Assembly: GCA_001466705.2 (NCBI GenBank)
Contig: LATX02000188.1
Location: 124,001 to 188,000 of the forward strand
Source: Moniliophthora roreri
Taxonomy: Eukaryota > Basidiomycota > Agaricomycetes > Agaricales > Marasmiaceae
Direction: 5' to 3'
Length of the DNA: 64,000 nucleotides
Numbering within the stretch: position 1 is the first letter of the stretch; every line of letters begins with the position of its first letter. Position numbers and translations under genes: made by a program. This document shows positions 12,883 through 23,353 of this stretch, in pieces. The notes under the pieces are model-generated. The model had not been told where the DNA came from, searched no databases, and saw only the letters and a list, made by a program, of their open reading frames with translations.

Positions 12883-13770
12883 GGAGATTGGATATGGCAG
12901 ATGTCTAGACCATGACATCCACCAATCCAATGGTAGAAAGCAGCTATGTGGAAGTGAACTGGCAGAAGGGGAAACATACCCATATATACAGCTGGTCCAG
13001 AACCCATGGCTATGTGGAAGTAGCTATGCAGAAGGATCATATGACCCAGCAACACTCTGTGCAGGGTCCAAAACCCAATAAATCAACTGTTTGGTCGCCA
13101 AATATACCCAATATATCTAATTGCTATGCAGAATCGAACTTTTAGGCACAAATGCATACGATTTATACCATAAACTAAAACATGCTCATTTTATCTTTTA
13201 TTTTGTTATTTCCAATTATTATTCTGTATATAAAGAGCTGTACTTGTAGATGCAGGCTTAAGGACTGACTGGTACTTGCACCTTATAGCTCTGCACAGCA
13301 ACAAATTAGACCTCTGTGCAGCTTCTTAGACCAAGTCTTTACGCACTTGCCAGTCAGTCACTTCTAGTCAAGCTGAGATTTATATATATATATCTTGCCT
13401 CACTGTATACAATCTGATAACCAATCAGTGAACCACTCATGTTAAAACCTACACTTTGTGACCCTTGAGTGCAATACTTGAGTTGTCTTAACTAGAGTCT
13501 TTAGACTCTGCAATCTAAGCCAGCCAATTGAAGATATAAAGGGTTCTGTCCCCTTTCTCACCCTGAATCACTTGAGATAGACTCAGTCTTGTAGCAGACC
13601 TGTACAGTGCTTTCTCACTTATAGAAGCCTCTATTGTGGGTTTTGGTGTGTGTTGTGTGTGTGTGGGTTTTGTAGCTGTATTTAGTTGCAGAAGCCCTGT
13701 TTAGAGAGCTTTTAGAAGTGAAGATAGCGTGTAGTTGTCTTTTAAAGGAGATAGAGTTTCTGCCTCTTCA
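12883..13770 (+). repeat. R1 fragment, 3' portion
   Basis: Same orientation as the R1 copy at 9,216. It begins at the gap within the repeat, includes the TATATAAAG box and the GT microsatellite (about 13,650), and ends with TGCCTCTTCA at 13,770, exactly as the other copies do. It carries the uninterrupted GGTTCTGTCCCC site (about 13,544) into which Gypsy-A inserted elsewhere. Confidence 0.8.
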
Positions 13771-14016
13771 CCGATCTTCTCCACCAACTCATCAAGAATG
13801 TATTTAAAGACCATCTCGTTACTTGGGTGGTTCTTTTTATACAGAAAACAAATTCAAAGTCAAGCACACTCAGTATCATCAAGAATATTGATTGCTGGTG
13901 AGTTCTTTGTTCAATTTGTGCATAATTTCATTAATTTTAACATTTTTGTACAGTGTCACTGCTGTTCCAGCATTTCCTGGCCTGTGGCACTTTCCTGATG
14001 GCCAGGACTTCTCTCA
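13771..14016 (+). other. short sequence flanking R1, possible exon remnant
   Basis: A GTGAGT...ACAG stretch (about 13,898-13,955) looks like a spliceosomal intron. One frame downstream reads AFPGLWHFPDGQDFSH. A weakly similar HFPDGLP occurs near 56,870. This may be a remnant of an unrecognised gene, with low confidence. Confidence 0.25.
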
Positions 14017-14763
14017 CACTATGTATGAGGTGTTCTTTTAACATGGTTTTCTGATTGAGAAAACACTTAATCTTCTTGCAAAGAAGATTTTCAAAAAAGC
14101 ATTTATAAATTCTAAATTTTAATTGTGTCCCCTCAACAAGAATATGTCTGGAGGATGCTAAATTTTCAATAGCAAAAAATATAGAATTTTCAAATTCTGA
14201 GAATTAATAGACAATACAATATATTAGAATAATTTCCATGCTGAGAAAACATTAAATTTTCTCTGGTTGAAAATACTCAGAAAATGCTGATAAGATAAGA
14301 TAAAAATTCCAAATTTTTTATTGTGGGAAAGTCAGAGAAAACACTAGGAAAACACTAGGAAAATGGTAGGAAAATCATGTGGAAATACTATATCTTACAG
14401 CAGTTTTCAGATAGTTTTCATATAATTTTCCTTTTGTATTTAACATGTTTTCCTTGATATAATATTCAAAATTTTATATTTATTTTCTGAATGTTTTCTC
14501 ACTATTTTATAAGGCAGAAAATCTAGTATATTTGTAATTAGAAAACTAAAGGATAATTTTATAATTTCATTGTTATAAAATTATTAGAAAATACAGACTC
14601 TTCTGGAAATTAAAATACAGAATATGCTTGCTGTTTTCAATATGTGATGATAGCTTGAAATTAATAGAGTTTTCTGAGTGTTGTCTAGAAGTAAATATAT
14701 AGCAGTATTCTGAGTGTATTTCCTTTGTATTAATAGCATGAAAAGAACACCTCGTACATAGTG
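14017..14763 (+). mobile_element. MITE copy 2, CACTA-type, 747 bp
   Basis: Same orientation and length as copy 1, with only scattered differences. Ends are CACTATGTATGAGG on the left and, read inward, CACTATGTACGAGG on the right. The right flank is ATT, which pairs with the left flank of copy 1. Gypsy-A ORF3 resumes immediately after it. Confidence 0.92.
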
Positions 14764-17700
14764 ATTGGACTCTAAGTCTGATGGGTGGAGGGGTTGGGGA
14801 AAGGTTCTGGATCAGGACTTGGAGATACTGAGGGTTCATCAAAGTTGTCTGTGTTGTATGGATTGGAGGAGTATAGTGGAGCAGATGAGGGTCTGGGGTT
14901 CTCGACGAGCTCATAGTCCTCAAGGCTCTTGGAGGGACATCAAGGAGGATACTCCAGTCTGCCAGTGGGAGATGTCTCATTCCAGGAGGTGGGGGGGTTA
15001 TCTATTGTGGGTTGAGAATTGGGAATAAAGATGGTGGGAGTGCAAATCATAGGTACTGTTATCTGTCCCGGGATCACAAAGTCAGTAGCTGCGATGTCCA
15101 TAGCAATCTGGTTCATTCAGTAGTTCACTCCGTTCAGCAAGCTTTCGAAATGCTCCTGTTGGTGTTGCAAGAACTGGTAGTCTGCGAGGAGGTAATTGAT
15201 GAGTGGGTTGGAGTTGGTGGCAGCCACAATGCATCCATGATAGGTGGTGTTGTTGAGGAGGAAGAGGAGTTGGGTGGCAGTGGGGTGGAGGTTCTCGAAA
15301 GTGTAGGATTGAGACATTGTACTGATAGTCATAGTTTGGTGAGAATTTTCCTGAGTTTGTTAGCCTTTTTATAGTCAGCTAGGGTTTCCTTTGCGTGATA
15401 GAAGTCTTTTGTTTCTAGCCATTTGTTTTCTGCCAATGGATACCCTTTCCATGCCACTAGGAATCTTTTAGGGTTCCTTTTTGGGGAATGTCCTACAATG
15501 GCTTCTATTTCGTGTTCTTCCTGTCCTCCCATGATGTCAGGCAGTGGTTTTAGAAAGTTCTTTCCCTGGACCTTGTTTTCTCTATATGGGGAAAGAAGTG
15601 ATGCATGGAACACCAGGTGGATCTTCTACTGTTTCAGTAGTGTGAGTTTGTATGTCACCGGTCCTAACACCTTTTCTATACAGAATGGTCCTTCTCTTTT
15701 TGGGGCTAGTTTCTTTGATAGATATCCAAACAAGAGGTTTTTCCCTTCTGGCCACACCTTTTGTCCCACAACAAAGGGTTCAGAGAATCGTCTGGCTTTC
15801 CCTTCCATTCTTTTGTGCACTAACTCCATGAGGGAGAAGGTTTCTTCTTGGAGCTTCTTCAATTTGGCAAGTCTTTCTTCTACAGAGGGAATTGTGGTTC
15901 TGTGGAAGGTGGTGGGAAGGGGTCCGGGGTTGTATCCCATCATGAGGTAAAATAGGGATTGTTTCAGGGTAGAATGGGTTCGATTATTGTGTGCGAATTC
16001 TGTGAATGGAAGAAGTTCGGCCCATTTATCCTGTTGACAGGAACAAAACATTTGAAGGTTTCTAGTTCCTGATTCACTCTTTCAGATTCTCTGTCTGTTT
16101 GAGGGTGAAAGGCAGTACTCATCATGTGTTTAACACCTAATTGTTTTTCTAGCTCTTGGAATACGTTGGCTGTGAAGTGCAGGTCTCTATCTGAAATTAT
16201 CTTGTCTGGTAGTCCAAATCTCTTGTATATGTTATTGAGGATAAGGGTTGCTGCATGTTCGGCATCAATTGTTTTGTTGCAAGGTGAGAAAATTACCCCC
16301 TTTGTAGAGGAGTGGTCCATGCCATGACTAAAATTGAATCATGCCCGTTTGATTCTAGTAGATCTATGATTAAGTCCATTGTTATTTTAGAAAATAGTAA
16401 CACATCTTTCTCTCCTCTGATGGGTATTAGGGGTACTTTTGTTGGGTGTGTCTGTGTTTTGCTTTCTTGGCAGACTGCACATCCATCTATGAACATTTTG
16501 ATGTATTTCGCCATTCCTGGCCACCAGAAGTCCCTCATGACCTGTTCTAATGTATTGAATTGTCCTGGGTGTTCTATTCCTTTTGCCTTATGTGTTTTCT
16601 TTACAATTCATTGTCTGAGATCTCCCTTGTCGGGTATGTAACACCTGTTTTTGTAGAATAACATTCCATTCCGAATTGTCCAGTCCTCGAGTGCCAATTT
16701 GATCAGAGGTGGTCCTTTCTCCAAAACTGTTTTGATCACTCTGTCATATAGTGTTTCCCCTTTCAGGTTCTTGATTATTTTGTTATGAAGTTTGATGTCT
16801 ATTGACCGAATAAAGAACTTATCTGGCAGTACAATGACATCATCGTTGTTGTTTTCATTGTTGTCTATATGATCCAGTCTTCTGGATAATGCATCTGATT
16901 GTGTCATCTTCGTTCCCACAGTGTGGATTAGGTGGAGGTCAAATTCAGAAAGGAATAACATCCATCTTGCTTGTCTTTGATTGAGTTTCTGTGGGGTTTT
17001 GAAAAAGGTGAGGTTTTTGTGGTCAGAAAGGACAGTAATTGGATGTTTCCCTCCCATAAGATAATGTCGCCAAGTTTCTAGTGCTCTGACTATGCTAAGA
17101 AGTTCTCTGTCATAGATTTCATAGTTTCTTTCCATTGGTGTGAGAGAGTGGGAAATATATCCACATGGGTGCCATTCTCCGTCTGTCCCTTGTTGTTGGA
17201 GGACTGCACCAGTGGCCCATTTGGATGCATTGCATTCTATCAGAAAGGGTTTTTCAGAATCTGGCATGATCAAAACTGGTTCAGAGAGAAATTTCCATTT
17301 TAGAGTGTCAAACACTACTTGGCATTCCCTTGTCCACTCAAATTTGGTGTCCTTTTTCGTTAGGTTGTTGAGTGGTCTGGCTAGTTCTGAAAAGTGTCTG
17401 ATGAATTTTCTGTAGAAGTTTCCAAATCCAAGGAAGGATTGGACTCCTCTGACTGTTGTGGGAGGCTTCCAATCTCAGATTCCTGCTAGTTTGACTGGGT
17501 CCATGCTGATATATCTGGGTGGAATGATCATGCCAAGGAAATCAATTTCTTTTATGTCAAATTGACACTTTTCAGGTTTAAGGAAGAGGTCGTGTAGTTG
17601 TAATTGTTCTAGAATTTTGATGGTCTGTTTCTTGTGAGTTTCCAAATCTGGTGAGAAGATCAAGATGTCGTCCATGTAGATGACTACCCATCCTTCCTTG

Positions 17701-17854
17701 ATATAATCAGCAAAAATATTGTCCATGAATGATTGGAACATAGCTGGGGAGTTCGAAAGTCTGAAGAACATCACTATTGGTTCGAAAAGTCCTTTGTTTG
17801 TCTTGAACACTGCTTTCTATTGATCTCTGTCTTTAATCCGAATGTTATTGTAAC

Positions 17855-18416
17855 TGTTACGTTACTTGCGCAGCAACGACAACAACTCAACACCACTTGA
17901 CTTAGTGATGCGGAGTTAACTTCGACAAGAAAGGAAGATTTCCTTCTTGAAGGAGTAAAGTTCAAGTTTGAGAGTTAGCTTTTAGAAAAGCTAAAGTTCA
18001 GAAGTTCGTTCGTTGACTAGACACAAGTTTGATTAAACTAGGTCAAGCTGAAGAGCTTAGACCTAGAAAACTATCTACTTATACATCCTTTGTAGCTACT
18101 CGTTTGGATACAAATTTGAGATTGACTTCGTTGTTTGTTAAACAAGTAGAAAGCAATGGAAGATGGTAGAATGTCGATGAAGTTATAAATAAGTAATTTG
18201 ACATCATAAGCGATGTCATTGGAAGGGGATAGAAACTAATAGAATAAAGTGAAGTCATAATGATGTCATAGATATCGAAGAGAAAAAGGGGTACTAGGAA
18301 TGTGGATAAGTCCAGATGTCAAGAAGAAGCATAATGTTGGGCGCTAACTTGCCCAGAATGATAGTACAGAGAAAAGAATAGCGAAGAAAAAGCGTCTGGT
18401 AAGAAAAACTGTAACA
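17855..18416 (-). repeat. Gypsy-B 3' LTR
   Basis: The 562-bp LTR has TGTTAC...GTAACA ends. The polypurine tract GCGAAGGGGTAA (sense) abuts the LTR at 18,417-18,428. Confidence 0.96.
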
Positions 18417-18427
18417 TTACCCCTTCG

Positions 18428-19285
18428 CTATGCTTGAGCGTCCACACTCGAAACCGGCTGTCCCATATGCAACCATTCTCCTTGGAAAACGGGTGAATTC
18501 ACCCTATAAAAACACCTCGGCCCTTCTTCTTCTCCTATGTCTACTACCAACGCTGGCCTTGGCGACGGCGGTCGTGGTTGTTCAGGACTCTCCGTCTCCA
18601 TAGATCTCATCGTCCCAGGCGATATCGTCTGTAAGATTGTAGTAAGCAGTCGGATCACTGAGGGAATGGTTATGCTTCGTAGTTCTTCGAGACCTTCGTC
18701 TGTCGTGGCAGTCGCGAGATATATGTCCAGGTGCACGTTCGGTACAGATCGGGCAACTATACTTCCTGCAGTCAGTGGCGCAGTGTTTCTCCACTCTGCA
18801 CACAGGGCACACAGTCGCTCGAACACCTCTTCCGTCCGTTCCGTTATACGCAGCGTAGGATTCCTCGATCTGTTTTCGGGTAGCAGTTCTTCCGGTTCTT
18901 TGTCGATGTCCTCGTCGTCCCATACCGATCTGCGATCCGGAGTTAGTCGGCTCATTGGCAGCGTGGAACTGGTTATCCTGGCTGAATCGTTGCTGATGTT
19001 GAGAAGTGGAGGGGGAAGGGGATCGTTCAACTCCTGGTTGGAGCATTGGGGGAGGTGTTGTACATGGGGAGGTGGAGGGGAATAGTCGTGCTCGTTCAGT
19101 CGCGTCGGAGATTCTTCCCGAGCTATCAGGGGTTCGCATATCCGTTGGCTCAGGGGGGTAGATGAGTTCGTTCTGTGGGTCGGTGATGATGGTTGGAGCG
19201 TTAGCGGAATTGGAATGACTGGGAGTGGGTGCAAGACGTAGTCTCTGTCTTGTCTGGAGAAGGCATTGTCCGCGAGCAACGACAA
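18428..19285 (-). CDS. overlapping +1-frame ORF at the 3' end of Gypsy-B (ORF y)
   Basis: This frame is open for 285 codons, +1 relative to ORF3, and ends at the polypurine tract (tail SSVDAQA). It has no ATG at its 5' end. It includes a helix-like EEVFERLCALCAEW and HLDIYLATATTDEG...ITIPSVIRLL. Gypsy-C encodes a similar series (EEVYKELNALCAKW, HLQLGIYLNTA, HTIPTVLRL) and ends similarly (EAHA at its polypurine tract). Gypsy-A keeps the same frame open for 238 codons with a weaker match. Cross-family similarity in the second frame suggests dual coding, perhaps reached by frameshifting from ORF3, but conservation of the overlapping zinc-knuckle frame could partly explain it. Function unknown. 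Confidence 0.5.
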   Translation of the reverse strand: MSLLADNAFSRQDRDYVLHPLPVIPIPLTLQPSSPTHRTNSSTPLSQRICEPLIAREESPTRLNEHDYSPPPPHVQHLPQCSNQELNDPLPPPLLNISNDSARITSSTLPMSRLTPDRRSVWDDEDIDKEPEELLPENRSRNPTLRITERTEEVFERLCALCAEWRNTAPLTAGSIVARSVPNVHLDIYLATATTDEGLEELRSITIPSVIRLLTTILQTISPGTMRSMETESPEQPRPPSPRPALVVDIGEEEGPRCFYRVNSPVFQGEWLHMGQPVSSVDAQA

Positions 19286-19748
19286 TCGCTCTTCGGAGTC
19301 TTCTCTTGGTTCGTTGGATCTCGTGGAAGAAGGCAGGCTCGTTGGGGTTGATATCCTCGGTATCGGGGAAGGGTTCGTTGTCGTCTTTCGGAATCTCTAC
19401 ATGAACTGGTAAATTCTCAACGTCTAGGACTGGTACCTGTACCGTGGTAGGACCCATTAATTGGATCGCATCTTCATCGTTTGTCATGGCTTCGGCAAAC
19501 GTTCCTGCTTGTCGGTCCAACTGTGCTAGGGCTTCATTCAGCCTTCGACGATGTCCTCTGAGAAACAGTAAACTGCCCCAGAAGGCTCAGAGTCTGTCGT
19601 TGTCATGAACTGCTGCAGTGATTTGATCGTCGTAGTCTTCAGAGTTGACGAGGAAGAGGAGCTCGAAAGCGCTAGGACGATACAATCCGGTGTAGGTCGT
19701 CTCATGAGAGAAGATTTGTTGCGCAGAGTAGGGGAGTTGAGAAGACAT
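18582..19748 (-). CDS. Gypsy-B ORF3: third gene with tandem CCHC zinc knuckles
   Basis: The ORF has 388 codons from ATG at 19,748 to TGA at 18,582, with one in-frame TGA at codon 54 (19,587-19,589). The N-terminal part (RPSAFELLFLVNSEDYDD) matches Gypsy-C (HPSSFKLLYIINSEHYDK) and more weakly Gypsy-A. The middle is Pro/Ser-rich. Near residues 314-327 lies CPVCRVEKHCATDC (CX2CX4HX4C), and near 332-347 CPICTERAPGHISRDC (CX2CX6HX4C), followed by an Arg-rich tail and an acidic end. It lies between pol and the 3' LTR and is distinct from Gag, which has its own single knuckle. The knuckles imply nucleic-acid binding (inferred). No membrane segment is present, so it is not env-like. It overlaps ORF y. 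Confidence 0.75.
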
Positions 19749-19765
19749 GTTGTTGGATTGGGGAA

Positions 19766-22700
19766 TTATCGAAGATTGTGTGCGATTTTATAATCCAAGT
19801 ATAACTCCATCGAATGTTTCAATCCGGCTGGTTTCGGCCATTGATTGTGTGAAGAGTCGTACCCTTTCCAGCAGACAAGGTATTCTTTTGGGGGTTGATT
19901 CTTTTTCTTCGGTCGATGTCCTATGATGGCTTCGACCTCATACTCTTCTTGTCCTTCAACTATGTCCGGGGGTGGTTCCAAAAAGTTGGGTCCGTGGACG
20001 TCGGTTTCCTTGTATGGTGACAAAAGACCAGCATGGAAAACAGGATGAATTCTCCATTGAAAAGGGAGTTTCAATCTGTACGTCATGGGTCCTAAGATTT
20101 CCGTAATTTCGAAAGGTCCTTCACGTTTTGGGGATAGTTTGGGAGATGGGTATCCCAAAGACAGGTTCTTTCCCTCTAGCCAAACTTTCTGACCCTTTTC
20201 GAACTTGTCCAAATCTTTTCCATTTCTCTCTTTCACCCTTCTTGCTGCAATATCCAATAGAGCGGATGTTTCTTCTCTTAACTTCTTCAATTCAGCCACT
20301 CTTTTCTCTACAGATGGAACTGTCGTTTTCTTGAAGATGGTGGGAAGAGGTCGGGGATGATATCCCATTGTGAGATAGAAAGGGGAGTTCTTTGTGACCG
20401 AATGCATCTGAGTGTTGTGTGCAAATTCAGCGAAATGAAGAAGATCCTTCCATTTTGTCTGTTCTTTGGCGCAAAAGAACCGAAGAAAGATCTCGACTTC
20501 CTGGTTGACTCTTTCAGTCTCTCCATCCGTTTGAGGGTGATAGGCGGTACTTAGCATTTGTTTTATCCCTAGTAACTTTCCCATTTCTTTGAAGACTTCG
20601 GCAGCAAATCGTGGATCTCGATCCGAAATGATCTTGTCGGGTAATCCGAAGCGTTTGTAGACATGTTGAAAAAGTAATTCGGCTGTGTCTGTGGCATCGA
20701 TCTTTTTGTGACATGGGATGAAAATCACCCCCTTCATAGCTGCATGGTCGACCACGACCAGTATGGAATCACAATCCGTAATCTTGGGTAAATCTGTAAT
20801 CAAGTCCATCGATATGATTTGGAATGGTAACGCATCTTTGTGCCCCCCAATGGGTTGTATGGGTGTACGCGTTGGGTGTGTGTTCACCTTCATTTGTTGG
20901 CATGCGGCGCACCCATCAACAAATGATTTGATAAATTTGGTCATTCCTGGCCACCAATAGTCCCTTTGCACTTGATCGACTGTGTTCCATTGCCCAGGGT
21001 GTCCATGAGGTAAGGCTTCATGAATTGTTTTGACAATCAGCCTTCGCAGCGTTGGATCGTTTGGAACATAGATTCTGTTTTTGTAAAACAATAGGCTTCC
21101 CTCAGTTCGCCAATCCTGTAAAGATAATTTAATTGGTGGTGTCCCTTTTTCGATGAGGCTTTCTATTGTCATTTGAAGGAATTCGTCGCTCGGTAACGCT
21201 TCCTCCAGCATAGTTTTGAGCTCTGTATCGATCATGTTAACAAATAACTTATCTGGTAACATGACAATGTCTTCATTGTCGTTTTCTTCTTCGTCGATTA
21301 AGTCCGGTCGTCGCGAAAGAGCATCCGATTGAACCATTTTCGTTCCTGGAACGTGCACTAATCGAACGTCAAATTGAGTCAAATAGAAGCTCAGTCTAGC
21401 TTGTCGTCTGTTCAATTTCTGTGCAGTCCGGAAATAAGTTAGGTTCTTGTGATCGGATAAGACGGTCACCGGGTGAGCTCCTCCCAGGAGATAGTGTTCC
21501 CAGGCCTTCAACGCGTTCGTGATAGCTAACAGTTCGCGGTCCTAGATCTCGTAATTCCGTTCCGTTGCAGTGAACGCGTGTGAGATGTATCCGCATGGAT
21601 GCAATTCACCATCGGAACCTTGTTGTTTCAATACAGCTCCTGTGGCCCATTTCGAGGCATCTGCTTCGATTACAAAAGGCTTTTCGTCGTCTGGCATTTG
21701 TAAAATTGGTCGTTGGAGGAATTTTGCTTTGAGAACATTGAAGGCAATGTCCCATGGTTTCGTCCATTCGAATTTCGTGTCTTTCTTTGTCAACTCGTGT
21801 AACGGTCGCGCCAATTCCGCGTATTTTCCTATGAACTTGCGATAGAAATTCGCAAACCCCAGGAACGATCGCACACCTTTGATTGTCTTGGGCACTTCCC
21901 AATCTTTTATCCCAGCTAATTTGGTTTTGTCCATTGATATGTGTCCTGGCATGATGATCATTCCCAAGAACAATGTCTTCGTGACTTCAAATTCGCATTT
22001 CTCCGGTTTGAGATATAGATCGTTTTCCTGTAATCGTTCCAGAACATGTCTCGTGCGAAGTCGATGGATGTTAATCTCATCAGAGAATATTAAGATGTCG
22101 TCCATATAGACCACACACCAACCCTCATCGATAAAATCTTTGAGGATGTCGTTCATAAACGCTTGGAACGTTGCTGGGGAATTGGTTAAACTGAAGAACA
22201 TAACCGTTGGTTCAAAAAGGCCTCGTGGTGTTTTGAACGCTGCTTTCCATTGGTCTCCGTCTTTGATCCGTATATTGTTGTATCCGTTCCGAAGATCCAA
22301 TTTCGTAAACACCTTAGCCATTTTTAGTTTGTCCACAAGGTCTGTGACCAATGGTAGAGGATAATGGTTTTTAATCATTCCGTTATTCAGATCTCGATAG
22401 TCCTGGCAGGGTCGGAGCGCTCCCGCTTCTTTCTTGGCTACGAAGAAAAAAGGGGATGCCATCGGGGATTTCGAAGGTTGAATATATCCTTTCCATAAAT
22501 TTTCGTCCAAGAATTTGTCCTGCTCAACTCGCTCTTTCGGCGATAAGGAGTAGATTTTACAGTCTCGTGGTTTGAAATCCGGTTTAAGGTCGATTGCATG
22601 ATCGTATGGTCGAGAAGGTGGAAATTGTTCGGCTTTCTTCTTTTCGAATCGATCCGAGTAATCGGAAAGATAAGCAGGAAGAAGTTCTTCCAATGGTTTC

Positions 22701-23353
22701 GCCTTAACCTCGTGAGCTTGTGCCAGTACCTGAGAAGTGGATAACTTAGCGTTGATTTGAATTTCATCGCTGTCTTCTTCTCCTTTAATAAAGGATCGAA
22801 TCAAGACTTCATCGTCTTCGACTTTGTCCAATATTCCAGTGTCGATTTCTTTGGTCTCGTCGAAAATTCCAATAAATGGTTTCATCGGCCGTTTAATCAT
22901 GATCTTTTGTCTGGGCCGGAAATGGACTACTCCTGTGACCCAGTCAATGTCCAGATTGTGATCCTGGAGCCATGGTAATCCTAGAATGATTCTTTCAGGT
23001 CCGAGTCCCGAGATCAATAAAGTTTCCTTCATTGATTTGTCTCCAATTGTGATGTCGACTGTAATGGAGTGTGTAATCCAACCGATTTTGTTCCAGGTTC
23101 CATCAACGTTGAAAACTTTGATGGGTTTTTCTAATCTTGTCCAAGGTTTCTTCAGTTTTTGGGCTTCTTCTTCACAGATGAAGCATCCTCCAGCACCTGA
23201 ATCAATCAGGGCTCTGGTTTCGACGATTTCTGTCCCGATGTTGTATTGAATAGGGATTTGCATAGAGTTTCGATTTAACTTAGCTAGTACAACGTTCGAG
23301 ATCGTAATTGCAGGTGGAAAGAGCGTCGGTCTCTTCCACCTCTTCAAAAACCC
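19766..23353 (-). CDS. pol: Gypsy-B Pol polyprotein, one nonsense codon
   Basis: This frame runs about 1,195 codons from the -1 slippery site (23,347-23,353) to 19,766. Counting from TTG at 23,347, the protease has DSGAGG near residue 49. RT has YMDD at about 414-417, with FTKLDLRNGYNNIR upstream. RNase H has EADASKWATGA, and an in-frame TAG (21,542-21,544) sits between ERNYEI and DREL. The integrase zinc domain has HGHPGQW...GCAACQQ, and the core has MDLITDLP, SDRDPRF and GETERVNQEVE for the D, D, E triad. A C-terminal chromodomain has YEVEAIIGHRP and YLVCWKGYDSSHNQW. Apart from the nonsense codon it is full length. The stop probably makes the copy inactive unless it is read through. Confidence 0.95.

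Larger units (their letters stand above)
11251..15332 (-). pseudogene. Gypsy-A third ORF (double zinc-knuckle gene), split by a MITE block
   Basis: Coding starts near 15,332 (MTISTMSQSY...), overlapping the pol stop. It has an in-frame TGA near 15,117, runs into Pro/Ser-rich sequence, is cut by the insertion 11,956-14,763, and resumes to the polypurine tract at 11,251. At 11,558-11,659 one frame encodes CDQCSRSGHNTQDC (CX2CX4HX4C) and then CTVCNAYSPHHFSQHC (CX2CX6HX4C), followed by TGA. The +1 frame is open for 238 codons over 11,251-11,967. The gene lies where env sits in retroviruses but shows no signal peptide or membrane segment. A nucleic-acid-binding role is inferred from the knuckles only. 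Counterparts are in Gypsy-B (18,582-19,748) and Gypsy-C (47,756-49,595). Confidence 0.7.

Noticed and set aside
11251..15332. ORF3 as an env gene
   Set aside because: Position fits, but no signal peptide, transmembrane segment or glycoprotein-like Cys pattern is visible, and zinc knuckles point to nucleic-acid binding.
15423..15950. 175-codon plus-strand ORF
   Set aside because: Antisense to the integrase C-terminus and chromodomain of Gypsy-A.
18537..19085. 182-codon plus-strand ORF
   Set aside because: Antisense shadow of ORF3 and ORF y of Gypsy-B; no counterpart is retained in Gypsy-A or -C.
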